NCBI RefSeq assembly: GCF_041206865.1
Contig: NZ_JBGEDP010000002.1
Location: 186,001-250,000, forward strand
Source: Mycobacterium sp. HUMS_12744610
GTDB taxonomy: Bacteria > Actinomycetota > Actinomycetes > Mycobacteriales > Mycobacteriaceae
DNA length: 64,000 nucleotides
Direction of reading: 5' to 3'
A model generated the notes under the pieces. That model made no database searches, was not told the DNA's origin, and worked only from the letters and a program-made list of their open reading frames with translations. The position numbers and the translations under genes were made by a program. Shown piece after piece: positions 7,702 through 15,511 of this stretch. The stretch's first letter is position 1, and the number at the start of each line of letters is the position of its first letter.

Positions 7702-7851
7702 ATGCCTGAACGCATTCAAGTCGAGGTAACCGATCCGACCGACGGCGTGACCCACGTCTTCGAAGGATGCGACGACGCCGCTGTCGACCGACAAATCGAC
7801 GCGTTCTTCGCCGTCGACGAAGCAGAGCGACGTGAACGTGACGACCACTGA
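7702..7851 (+). CDS. Small acidic protein (49 aa)
   Basis: ATG at 7702 follows a clear GGAAGGAA at 7687-7694 and reads MPERIQVEVTDPTDGVTHVF to a TGA at 7849-7851. It is rich in Asp and Glu, with a predicted beta hairpin followed by a helix (AAVDRQIDAFFAVDEAERR). It lies 19 nt after ardC and overlaps the next start by 20 nt, so it belongs to the ardC operon. Small acidic proteins next to antirestriction genes can be DNA mimics, but nothing here proves that. Confidence 0.6.
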   Translation: MPERIQVEVTDPTDGVTHVFEGCDDAAVDRQIDAFFAVDEAERRERDDH

Positions 7852-8440
7852 CCCGATCGCCGATAAGCGCCGGGCTCTGGCGTCGGTGCGCAAGCGTCTT
7901 GCGACAGCCCGGAATCGGCTACGCCAAGCACATATCGAGTACACGTCCACCCCGGACGGGGCCTGCGAAACCTATCGCCGGTTCGAGCTGGCCGACGGCG
8001 AGGACCGCGCTGCACTGCGACAGATCTACTTGGCCGGTCTGTCCATGGCCGACCATGAATACCAGCGCCGCGCCGAGCTGGGACACGCCAACGAATCCGA
8101 CGGGCCCCTGGAGGCCTTGCCACTGGGAAGCACGCAGGATCCGCTGGTGGGGCTGCTCGTCGAGCACCGGGTCATGGGCTGGGTGCGCAGCGGGCCCGCC
8201 GCGCTGGCATCAGGGAAGGTCACCGTTGGTTTGATCCGGGTGCTCGCCGACGGAACTTCACGCCGGCGGATCCGACTGCGCTGCGCTGTTCACAGCGAGC
8301 TCGGCGTGTTCACCGAGACCCTCGCCACGGTGGTCCGGCAGGCCTTGGCCGATCCTCACACACGGGAACGGCTCGACGAATTCCTCGGTGCGACAGCAAG
8401 TCCCGCGATAACCGCCACCGCGGCCCAGGTATCGAAGTGA
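7832..8440 (+). CDS. Hypothetical protein (202 aa), ardC operon
   Basis: Begins with a coiled-coil-like helix (RRALASVRKRLATARNRLRQ, residues ~13-33), then a soluble domain (LEALPLGSTQDPLVGLLVEH, RRIRLRCAVHSELGVFTETL). GTG 7832 or GTG 7838 are the start candidates; both lie inside the end of the 49-aa gene. Its stop overlaps the next GTG (GTGA). No family recognised. Confidence 0.65.
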   Translation: MNVTTTDPIADKRRALASVRKRLATARNRLRQAHIEYTSTPDGACETYRRFELADGEDRAALRQIYLAGLSMADHEYQRRAELGHANESDGPLEALPLGSTQDPLVGLLVEHRVMGWVRSGPAALASGKVTVGLIRVLADGTSRRRIRLRCAVHSELGVFTETLATVVRQALADPHTRERLDEFLGATASPAITATAAQVSK

Positions 8441-9366
8441 GCGTGACAATCTGCACCGTGACGGCGGCCGATGTGGAAACAGCGCAGGAACGTGCCGTTC
8501 GCCGCGTCGATGAGTTGGCGCGCGCGGTCAGCGGTGTTCTGGAGGTTCTGGCGGCGATCTATCGTGACGAGGACTGGCGTTACCTCCGCGATCGGTGCGG
8601 GGAGCCGTACCGGGATTTCGTCGGGTTCGTCCGCGATAAGCTCGGTGGCTCCGAATCGAATGCAAGGCGCTACCGCCAGGGGGTAGAGACGCTGGTGGCG
8701 CCGCTGCTGGAAATCACCGGTGCCGAGGTTCGTATCCCGGTAACACCGAATGATGTTGCCGTTCTTGGCTTGTCCGGTGCCTCACGAGTGATTGAAGCGG
8801 CCCCGGGACGGTTGGAAGGCGTCGGTAGCGCTGAGGAGCGCACCGCGGCGCTGCGCGAGCTGATTGACACGGTGATCAGTGAACGGCGCCGTCGTGACAT
8901 TGCAGCCGACGTCGTCGTCGACGTCTTACCCTCCGATGCCGTGCCTGAGTCCTTATCGGCGGCGCCGGCCGACGAGCCAGCTGCCGGCGCTACGGCGGCT
9001 GGCCCTGCAACCGTCGCTGGGCAGCGCGCCCACGTCTCCCCCGCCGACGAGGCCGCCGGAAGCTTTGAGGGCCGCGGCGTCGGCGAGCATCCGCACGATC
9101 GCCACGAGCCGACAGACTCCACGCCTACCGTTGATGTGAGGGCCGCAGGATTGCCCACGGCGGCCGCTGCGGCGTCTGCCTGGGCCCGAGCTGATACGGC
9201 GGACGTTGACGCGCTGCGTGCCGCGTTGGACGTGGTTTTACGGCTAGACCCAGCGCTGGCTGCCGACACATTGGGAGGGTCTGGGGACGTGTCCAGCGCG
9301 GCGCGCGACTGCGCGACGGCTGCTCAGCGTTTGGCGCGGCTGAGTAATCTGCTCAGAGTGCTGTAG
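8437..9366 (+). CDS. Hypothetical protein, helical N-terminus and low-complexity middle (309 aa)
   Basis: The N-terminal ~150 residues are helical and contain YRDEDWRYLRDRCGEPYRDF and SNARRYRQGVETLVAPLLEI, reminiscent of small DNA-binding plasmid proteins. An Ala/Pro-rich linker follows (about 170-240), then a short helical C-terminus. Start GTG overlaps the preceding stop. Function unknown; a plasmid maintenance or regulatory role is a guess. Confidence 0.6.
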   Translation: MSVTICTVTAADVETAQERAVRRVDELARAVSGVLEVLAAIYRDEDWRYLRDRCGEPYRDFVGFVRDKLGGSESNARRYRQGVETLVAPLLEITGAEVRIPVTPNDVAVLGLSGASRVIEAAPGRLEGVGSAEERTAALRELIDTVISERRRRDIAADVVVDVLPSDAVPESLSAAPADEPAAGATAAGPATVAGQRAHVSPADEAAGSFEGRGVGEHPHDRHEPTDSTPTVDVRAAGLPTAAAAASAWARADTADVDALRAALDVVLRLDPALAADTLGGSGDVSSAARDCATAAQRLARLSNLLRVL

Positions 9367-9397
9367 CCGGGGTGCAACGGCTGGTGGAAGGCAAATA

Positions 9398-10321
9398 ATG
9401 GCGGGTTCGATGCCTGATGCGCGGCTTGTCCGCGCCGCCGCCTTAGAGGAGGGTAGCCGCGTGACGACGCCTGAACCGTCGGTACCTGCGGCACCTGACG
9501 CCGCGGGTATGCCGGCGCGACGCGTCGTCGACGAGAATCCACCCACCGACCCAATTCCTGTCGTCACCGAGGAGGTGACGGCCCACGTCGAGGCGGCGTC
9601 GCCGGGGCTCTCCCCTACACCTCCTCAACATGAAGTGCCGGAGGTGCCGGCTCCCCGCCATGAGCCGATCGACCCGCCAACCGACGTGTCCCCACCGGCG
9701 TCGGAGTCGTGGTCGGACTCCATCAACGCCAGCTTGGTTGTTGCATCCCCGCGACGCCGCCCCAGGGCGCCGGTCGCCGCCATCGCGGCAGGAGCGGCGG
9801 CGCTGCTGGTGGTCGTCGCCGCCGTGGCGTGGTGGATGCTGGCTCCAGGCGACGCCGAGACAAGCACAACGCACGAGTCCACACCGCCCAGCGCCAACCC
9901 CGGGCCGGACGAGCAGCTGTTGAAGCGGCTCAACGCGATCTTCCCGACCGGATCCTGTCGCAGTACCCCGTCGCCGGACACGGTGGCCGCGACCGCGACC
10001 TGTACGACCACCGACCCGAATTGGCCGCCGTCAGCAACCTACACACTCGTCCCTGACCGGGCCGTGATGGCTCGGGAGTTCGACGCCATCACCCGCAGCC
10101 TCGATGTGCAGATCTGCCCTGGCCGGATCCAGTCCCCTGGTCCCTGGCGTCGCCTGGCAACACCTGACCGGGTGGCTGGGACCGTGGTGTGCGGAATGCA
10201 GGCGGGCGTGCCAACGGTCGCATGGACCACCGACAGCGACCTGCTAGTCAGTACCATTCACGGCGGAAATCCAGTCCCAACACTCGATCAGCTCTACGGC
10301 TGGTGGACACGGCATTCCTGA
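9398..10321 (+). CDS. Membrane-anchored protein with extracytoplasmic Cys domain (307 aa)
   Basis: Cytoplasmic Pro-rich N-terminus (~120 residues), one transmembrane helix near 125-145 (AAIAAGAAALLVVVAAVAWW), then an exported domain with four Cys (SCRSTPSP, ATCTTTDPNWPPSATY, VQICPGRIQSPGPWRR, TVVCGMQAG). This tail resembles the sensor-like domains found outside the membrane in mycobacterial Ser/Thr-kinase-related proteins, here without any kinase domain. Start ATG is 7 nt after GGAAGG. Last gene of the ardC operon; perhaps a surface exclusion or sensing protein. Confidence 0.65.
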   Translation: MAGSMPDARLVRAAALEEGSRVTTPEPSVPAAPDAAGMPARRVVDENPPTDPIPVVTEEVTAHVEAASPGLSPTPPQHEVPEVPAPRHEPIDPPTDVSPPASESWSDSINASLVVASPRRRPRAPVAAIAAGAAALLVVVAAVAWWMLAPGDAETSTTHESTPPSANPGPDEQLLKRLNAIFPTGSCRSTPSPDTVAATATCTTTDPNWPPSATYTLVPDRAVMAREFDAITRSLDVQICPGRIQSPGPWRRLATPDRVAGTVVCGMQAGVPTVAWTTDSDLLVSTIHGGNPVPTLDQLYGWWTRHS

Positions 10322-10358
10322 CCTGAAGTCCCCTCCCCCAGGTGTCTTCCGTGGTTGG

Positions 10359-10595
10359 TCAGTGTGTGACGCGGACCTCGACCTTCAGGCCGGCCAGTGT
10401 GGCCATATTCAACAATGCGTCGACGGTGAAACGCTCAGTCTGGCCGTTGACCAGATGCGAGATTCGCGGCTGTTTGACCCCGAGTCGCACCGCAGCTTCG
10501 GCCTGGGTCCAGCCGTTGTTGGTGATTTGCTGGTTGATCGCCTCGGCAAGCTGCGCCCGCACATCGTCGCAGAGGGCGTGTATCTGTCCAGGCAT
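10359..10595 (-). CDS. XRE/HTH_37-type antitoxin-like regulator (78 aa)
   Basis: Almost the whole protein is a Cro/cI-type helix-turn-helix: WTQAEAAVRLGVKQPRISHL then VNGQTERFTVDALLNMATLA and a final strand LKVEVRVTH. This layout is typical of HigA-like antitoxins that pair with RelE/HigB toxins. No RelE-type gene is adjacent in either direction, so it looks like an orphan antitoxin or a stand-alone repressor. It is convergent with the ardC operon. Confidence 0.75.
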   Translation of the reverse strand: MPGQIHALCDDVRAQLAEAINQQITNNGWTQAEAAVRLGVKQPRISHLVNGQTERFTVDALLNMATLAGLKVEVRVTH

Positions 10596-10707
10596 CCGTT
10601 AGCGGCGTCCTTCACTCGTCGGTGATTGCCGCTAAGCATATCCACGCCGTTGTGGCGATTCACGTGAAGATCGCGCCGACGCTATCCCGGTCGACTCGCT
10701 GACCTGG

Positions 10708-10995
10708 TCATGGATGGAGGATCGCTCCCGTCTTCGTGTCGCGAACCGCGCACCATGTTCCGTCGTCGGAAGGCGCGGCGCGCGTGGGTAATCCGTTCCT
10801 GGTGATGTCACCGAACGCAGAGTCTAGATTGCTGTAGACCACCCCGGCTGAGACGTTCAGATCTGCGCCGGTAGTCGGGATGCCGCCCATGAGGAGCTCC
10901 GGATCGCTCGCCCCGCCCCGTGACACCACGACACCACCACGGCGTATCGCGGCTCGGGGACCGGTCGGCGGCGCCTGCCTGTCATCCATTTCCAC
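10708..10995 (-). CDS. Hypothetical protein (95 aa) downstream of the serine protease
   Basis: GTG at 10995 follows a strong purine-rich site (GAAGGAAGGAAAAGG) by 7 nt. The product (MDDRQAPPTGPRAAI, ADLNVSAGVVYSNLDSAFGD, WCAVRDTKTGAILHP) has normal codon usage but no recognised domain or signal peptide. It lies 44 nt after the protease gene on the same strand and may be co-transcribed with it. Confidence 0.55.
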   Translation of the reverse strand: MEMDDRQAPPTGPRAAIRRGGVVVSRGGASDPELLMGGIPTTGADLNVSAGVVYSNLDSAFGDITRNGLPTRAAPSDDGTWCAVRDTKTGAILHP

Positions 10996-11039
10996 ACGGC
11001 GATACCTTTTCCTTCCTTCAGGTTCCATCGGACCGCGGC

Positions 11040-11741
11040 CTATCCGTTGATAAGTGTGGCAGCGTCGTAGGCTGCCTGGCGCAGGGTGTCGGGCCAGCTG
11101 ACGGCTGCGGTGCGAGAACCGTTGCGGCCCCGCAGGATTCCGACGATGACCGGTGTGGATCCGGTGGCGTCGGTGTAGGTGTAAACCGGTCCCCCAGAAT
11201 CACCATGGTCGCTGGTGAGGGTGCCGGGTTTCATCGTGAACCAGCCGTCGTGGACATCGTCGATTTCGCCGCATGATGCTCCGGTCGTGGCGCCGCGGTG
11301 GCAGACCACCATTCCAGCCGTTGGTGTGACGCCGGGCTGGGTGATGATCGGTCGGGTCAGGGCGGGGCCGAGCTGGCTGGTCAGGTCCGCATCATCGTTG
11401 AGGCTGATGGTTTCGTAATCGATGACGGTGTCGTCCGGGCCGGTGGAGGTCTGCCCGGCACGGTTGTTGTGGGATGCCATCACGGTGCCGATTGGGGTGC
11501 CGGCTTCATCTGTCACGGTACTGCCGTCGTTGCAGTGTCCTGCCGAGTAGCCGATTCGACGGATGGTGTCGATGAACGCGAGGGTGCACTTGGCGCTGCC
11601 CTGGATGATGGTCATCCCGGGATACACCAGAGGGCTTCCTGCGCTGGCGGCCGCGATGGGTGCAGAAACGAGTGTCAAGATCGCAGCGACCATCAGGGTG
11701 ATGGCCGCTGCGATGCTTCCTGCGACTGGTCGACGGATCAT
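11040..11741 (-). CDS. Secreted trypsin-like serine protease (233 aa)
   Basis: N-terminal signal peptide (MIRRPVAGSIAAAITLMVAA, then LVSAPIAAASA) followed by a chymotrypsin-fold protease with all three catalytic landmarks: His in GYSAGHCND, Asp in PDDTVIDYETI, and Ser in DHGDSGGPVY. It would act outside the membrane or in the cell wall. The ATG at 11741 has GGGAGG 7 nt upstream and overlaps the stop of the RHH gene (ATGA). Possibly used in envelope remodelling or maturation of secreted plasmid proteins. Confidence 0.85.
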   Translation of the reverse strand: MIRRPVAGSIAAAITLMVAAILTLVSAPIAAASAGSPLVYPGMTIIQGSAKCTLAFIDTIRRIGYSAGHCNDGSTVTDEAGTPIGTVMASHNNRAGQTSTGPDDTVIDYETISLNDDADLTSQLGPALTRPIITQPGVTPTAGMVVCHRGATTGASCGEIDDVHDGWFTMKPGTLTSDHGDSGGPVYTYTDATGSTPVIVGILRGRNGSRTAAVSWPDTLRQAAYDAATLING

Positions 11742-11917
11742 GGTGCAGCCTCCCGCGCCTTTTCCTCTTCGGCGATGAACTCCTCGATCTTCTGGGTGAG
11801 GACACCGACGGCGGTGGCTTTCCTCTTTTGTCGCACCGATCGATACACCAAGGCGAGCTCGAACTGGCGCTTGAGGTCTGGATCCACCCTGAAGCTGATC
11901 TGGTCGTAGTCGGCCAT
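11738..11917 (-). CDS. Small RHH-like DNA-binding protein (59 aa)
   Basis: MADYDQISFRVDPDLKRQFE starts with a beta strand followed by helices, as in ribbon-helix-helix or Arc/MetJ-type proteins; the rest (ALVYRSVRQKRKATAVGVL, EEFIAEEEKAREA) is helical and charged. The ATG at 11917 gives the canonical short N-terminus; the open frame extends upstream to 12016 without coding character. Likely autoregulates the protease operon from the AT-rich region upstream. Confidence 0.65.
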   Translation of the reverse strand: MADYDQISFRVDPDLKRQFELALVYRSVRQKRKATAVGVLTQKIEEFIAEEEKAREAAP

Positions 11918-12274
11918 ACGCGCATCTCGTTTCGCGGGCCGGGATGGTTGCCCTCCCGGAATGCTTACTTTCCTGCATGTGTACTCCCTACTTGGATTGA
12001 TTGCTAGAGGACTCACACGCTGGCTTTCCTACTAACTCTCTTGCTGTGCTACTTGCGTACTCGTTTTCTCGTTTTCTCGTTTACGTGTTTCAAAGCTAGC
12101 TGTCAGCGCATCTTCCGCTCTTACTGGCTAGATAGCTCACTTGCTTCTTAGCTTACCATGTTACGTGTTTGCCTACTTCCTCACTTGCTAGCATTACAGC
12201 TCTCTTTTATTCCATCAAGCCTTGGGTCAGATGAATCCCCTTGCAACCAATCACCACGAGACCGAAGCTGGTTG
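11918..12274. other. AT-rich, pyrimidine-biased intergenic region
   Basis: About 350 bp between divergent genes. Much lower GC than its surroundings and strongly C/T-biased on the + strand, with iterated CTCGTTTT (12059-12083), TTACGTGTTT twice (12082 and 12160) and several CTTGCTAG/GCTAGCT motifs. No convincing gene is seen. It could hold promoters for the flanking genes, or an origin or nucleoid-protein binding region. Confidence 0.5.
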
Positions 12275-12319
12275 ATGACCACCGCTGACCAGGGACGGGA
12301 CGAAACCGGGGAGCAGACA

Positions 12320-13549
12320 GTGAACAGTGCGCCAGCGCTCGACGTCGGGCGCTCCCCCACCGCACCTTTGCCTTCTGACGCATCGATCGAAGACGATCAC
12401 TGCATCGTTCTTGCCGAGACGCTGATCCTTCCGCCGGAGGCGGTCACGGAGACCTTCGCCATCCTCGCAACACGCGGAAGCGGCAAGTCCGCTACTGCGC
12501 ACCGCCTTGTCGAGCAGCTCTACCAGGCCGGCCTGCCGACAGTGGTCATCGACGTCAAAGGCGACTGGTGGGGCATCCGATCGTCCGCCGACGGCGCCGG
12601 CCCCGGCTTGCCTTTCGTCATCTTCGGCGGCGATCACGCCGATGTTCCCCTCGAACCAACCGCCGGCGAGCTTCTGGCCGACCTGATCGTCGATGACCGG
12701 TTACCGGCGGTCCTGGATCTGTCGCACATGCGTAAGGCCAAAGCGCGCGCGTTCGCGACCGCTTTCGTGGAACGTCTCTATGCCCGCAACCGGGATCCTC
12801 TCCACGTGGTGATCGACGAGGCTGATGTTCTCATCCCTCAGCGTGCGACCGCAGACACCGCCCGCTTACTCGGCGCGATGGAGGATCTCGCCAAGCGAGG
12901 TCGCAGCCGCGGCCTAGGGATGACGGTGGCCACCCAGCGCGGCCAAGAAGTCGCCAAGTCTGTGCTCGAACTAATGGAGACGGTGATCCTGCTGCGCACG
13001 ACCGGCCCGCGCTCCATCAAGGCCGCCCAGGACTGGATCAGCGTGAACGCCGATTCCACAGGGACGCGAGCCCGTGAGGTTGTCGAGTCCCTACCAACAC
13101 TGAGGGTCGGCGAGGCCTGGGTATGGAGCCCGGCATTCTTGAGCCTCCTCCAGCGCGTGCAGCTGCCACTCTTTGAGACGTTCGACTCACACGCCACTCC
13201 GCGGCCGGGCCAGGCGCGCGTCGTCCCCAAGACACGCGCCGAGATCGACCTGAAGAGGCTCACTGCGGAGATCGCGGCGACGGCCGCCAAGGCCGCCGAG
13301 CAAGGGGGCAGAGCAGCCCACAGCAAAAGTGGTGAGCCGGCCCCCGCTGATGACCTTGTCCAGGCGCGTATTGGGGTGCTCGAACAGACGTTGCGTGAAC
13401 GTGACGCTGAGATCGTGACGTTGCGTAGCCGCCTGGCCGAACTGGAAGCGGTGGTATCTGGGCAGGGGCTCGACGAGTCGCTGCGCGCCGCTGCAAGCCG
13501 CATCGCGGATGCCACTGCAGATGATCGAGCGGGCGCGGCCCACAGGTAG
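12320..13549 (+). CDS. HerA/DUF87-family ATPase (409 aa)
   Basis: P-loop ATPase of the HerA/VirB4/FtsK superfamily: Walker A in ILATRGSGKSATAHRL, VVIDVKGDWWGIRS strand, Walker B HVVIDEADVLIPQ, sensor-like GLGMTVATQRGQEVAKSVLE with the Gln-rich arginine-finger region. Such proteins pump or move DNA. The C-terminal ~60 residues are coiled-coil-like. The GTG at 12320 has GGGGAG 6 nt upstream; ATG 12275 is an alternative. In relatives the ATPase is often fused to a C-terminal double winged helix; here that part is in the overlapping next ORF, so a frameshift may have split one gene. Confidence 0.8.
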   Translation: MNSAPALDVGRSPTAPLPSDASIEDDHCIVLAETLILPPEAVTETFAILATRGSGKSATAHRLVEQLYQAGLPTVVIDVKGDWWGIRSSADGAGPGLPFVIFGGDHADVPLEPTAGELLADLIVDDRLPAVLDLSHMRKAKARAFATAFVERLYARNRDPLHVVIDEADVLIPQRATADTARLLGAMEDLAKRGRSRGLGMTVATQRGQEVAKSVLELMETVILLRTTGPRSIKAAQDWISVNADSTGTRAREVVESLPTLRVGEAWVWSPAFLSLLQRVQLPLFETFDSHATPRPGQARVVPKTRAEIDLKRLTAEIAATAAKAAEQGGRAAHSKSGEPAPADDLVQARIGVLEQTLRERDAEIVTLRSRLAELEAVVSGQGLDESLRAAASRIADATADDRAGAAHR

Positions 13550-14171
13550 GCAGGCCACTGGACCCGCACCGGATCGGGCGCCGCAGATCCGGACCGACGG
13601 CCAGCCGAAGGCCGCGGCAGCGGCCCCCGGCGAGGCTCCGGCCGGACCAGCCCGTGGCCCCCGGACTCTCGCCGGCGATGAGCCACTGCGGTTTCGCGCG
13701 GGGGCTCTGCGGATGGTCGAGGCTCTCGGGCGGATGGCTCCGCGGCGACTCACCAAGGCGCAATGGGCGGTGGTCGCCAAGATGCGGCACACCTCGGGCA
13801 CCTGGTCGACATATTTCGGTGAGCTGCGTCGGGCCGGCCTGATCGACGAGACCCCGGACGGTTTCACGCTTACCGAGACGGGATTCGCATTCCTCGGCGG
13901 CCGGCCGGAGCCGATGAGCGGTGACGAGCTTCGGCAGCATTATCTAGGGATTCTTCGAGCGGGTGCCGGCCGAATGCTGCAAGCGGTGATCGACGCGTAC
14001 CCCGCCGGATTGTCCCGAGAGGAGATCAGTGCGCGCGCCGGGATTGTGTCGTCGTCGGGGACGTTCTCGACGTACTGGGGCGAACTGGTTCGTAACGGAC
14101 TCGTCGTCCAGAACGGTTCGTCGTTGACGGCCAGCGACATCCTGATGGATGGCGCGGGATCCGGTCGCTGA
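13509..14171 (+). CDS. Tandem winged-helix protein (220 aa), possible split C-terminus of the HerA-like ATPase
   Basis: Two similar repeats: KAQWAVVAKMRHTSGTWSTY with FGELRRAGLIDETPDGFTLT, and RMLQAVIDAYPAGLSREEIS with SGTFSTYWGELVRNGLVVQN. Each looks like a winged helix with a conserved 'SGT(F/W)STY' turn. The same paired domain ends many phage and plasmid DUF87 ATPases. The ORF overlaps the ATPase by 41 nt in another frame and its ATG lacks a Shine-Dalgarno sequence, so it may be reached by frameshift, or the reading frame may have been broken by one base. Confidence 0.6.
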   Translation: MPLQMIERARPTGRQATGPAPDRAPQIRTDGQPKAAAAAPGEAPAGPARGPRTLAGDEPLRFRAGALRMVEALGRMAPRRLTKAQWAVVAKMRHTSGTWSTYFGELRRAGLIDETPDGFTLTETGFAFLGGRPEPMSGDELRQHYLGILRAGAGRMLQAVIDAYPAGLSREEISARAGIVSSSGTFSTYWGELVRNGLVVQNGSSLTASDILMDGAGSGR

Positions 14172-14357
14172 CTTCTCGTCCGGTGCCCGTTGAGAACTCT
14201 CGGCGTCCGGGCCCGCGGACCCATTGACACCCCCGCTACATGTTTTGCATGTATTGAGGATGTCTATGCAGCCGATCGCGTCCTGCACCACTCCCCTCCC
14301 CCACCGGTATGCCGCCCGTCGACAGACGGTGTTCCCCGACCCGGACAGTCCGTTCGC

Positions 14358-14372
14358 GATTCACCGTGAATC
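14358..14372. repeat. Isolated parS site downstream of the partition operon
   Basis: GATTCACCGTGAATC, identical arms to the array at 15539-16205 but in the opposite orientation of the central base pair. It overlaps the stop codon of the RHH-like gene. Confidence 0.8.
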
Positions 14373-14648
14373 ATCGCCATTGGTACCCGAGGGCGCCGCG
14401 GCTCTTTCGCCGGTGGAGGTAGCGAGGTCGGTTTCCGGGCGCGTTGGAAGTCGGGTGGCGTCGGGTCGTATCGGCCGGCCTTCGTTGTACTCGTCCCAGA
14501 TGAGCTTCAGCTGGGCGTCGAATGCATCGCGAACGAATTGTGCGAGTGGGTATTCTCGCCCGGTCTCCCTGGCGACTAGGCGTACTGCAGCGCGGGCCAT
14601 CTCATGCCGATCATGGTCGACATTGACGGTACTGTGCGGGCGCACCAT
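14361..14648 (-). CDS. RHH-like small partition partner (95 aa)
   Basis: Central part (DHDRHEMARAAVRLVARETG, then EYPLAQFVRDAFDAQLKLIW) is helical and resembles ribbon-helix-helix ParG-like or copy-control proteins; the C-terminus is disordered. The ATG shares its A with the parA stop (TGATG), so it is translationally coupled to parA. A parS site (14358-14372) lies over its last codons and supplies the stop codon. Probably a regulator or accessory of segregation. Confidence 0.7.
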   Translation of the reverse strand: MVRPHSTVNVDHDRHEMARAAVRLVARETGREYPLAQFVRDAFDAQLKLIWDEYNEGRPIRPDATRLPTRPETDLATSTGERAAAPSGTNGDDSR

Positions 14649-15511
14649 CAGCTGGCCTTCACCTCGGGGAACAGTCCGACGGCGATGAAATGGTCGAGCA
14701 CCTTGATGTATTCGAGGGTTGTCTTACGGGCGTTCCGGAAGAGTGGGACCGGGGTGTAGAAGCTGTACGCCTCCGGGACGCCGACGGCCTGGCCGATCGA
14801 CGGAGCCACCAGGTCGCCGTAGCCTTCTCGCAGGTCTGCGACGCTCTCTTGGTAGAGCTTCCTTTTGTTCGTAGGGACGTCGCAGACGATGATTCCCTTC
14901 AGCGTGATGGCCAGATCGCGATCCTCGTTCACGGCGGCAATAAGGTTCTCCAGCTTGCCGATCCCCTCAATCTCCTTGGGCTTGGGCAGGGTGCACGTTA
15001 GGACACCGGAGGCGCCGCTCGTCTGGTCGGCCTGGGTGGCCAAGATCGCCGACAATGTCAACGCACCTTTCACACCCGGTGCGTCGATCAGCGTGACATC
15101 TACAGGAGGCGCTGCGGATATTGCCCGGCGTAGCCGCGTCACTCCCCCGGTGATATGTCCCAGGCGTTCCTTCATTTCATCAAGAGTCGGGAAATAGGCC
15201 GGGACAACGGTGAGGTTCTCGATGTCGGACTCGTCGTCGAAGATCGGCAGCCCCTCCTCTGAGATTCCCGCCGGCGCCAGTGCTGGCCTCTCCACGTCGG
15301 CGATCGTTGCCGCCTCTGCGAGCACGTCAGCCACGGTCAGTTCGTTCTCGTCGAGGTCTGCGTATCCGAGCTGTCGGCTGGCATTGCCCTGTGGATCGAA
15401 GTCGATCACGCGGACACTGGCGCCTCTGCTGGCGCACAGTACGGCCAACGAGGTGACGCTGGTTGTCTTGCCGGCTGACCCGGCGATAGTCGCGGTGGCA
15501 TAGATGCTCAC
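14648..15511 (-). CDS. parA: ParA-type partition ATPase (287 aa)
   Basis: N-terminal nucleotide-binding loop IAGSAGKTTSVTSLAVLCAS, then VRVIDFDPQGNASRQLGYAD (switch I), LIDAPGVKGALTLSAILATQ (switch II-like), and CDVPTNKRKLYQESVADLRE. ParA ATPases form nucleoid-bound gradients that move parS-ParB complexes. Odd point: the signature lysine of the deviant Walker motif (KGGxGKT) is Ala here (AGSAGKT). GTG at 15511 with AGGAAGG upstream; it also overlaps the stop of the ORF spanning the parS array. Downstream of parB, an inverted gene order. Confidence 0.9.
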   Translation of the reverse strand: MSIYATATIAGSAGKTTSVTSLAVLCASRGASVRVIDFDPQGNASRQLGYADLDENELTVADVLAEAATIADVERPALAPAGISEEGLPIFDDESDIENLTVVPAYFPTLDEMKERLGHITGGVTRLRRAISAAPPVDVTLIDAPGVKGALTLSAILATQADQTSGASGVLTCTLPKPKEIEGIGKLENLIAAVNEDRDLAITLKGIIVCDVPTNKRKLYQESVADLREGYGDLVAPSIGQAVGVPEAYSFYTPVPLFRNARKTTLEYIKVLDHFIAVGLFPEVKAS

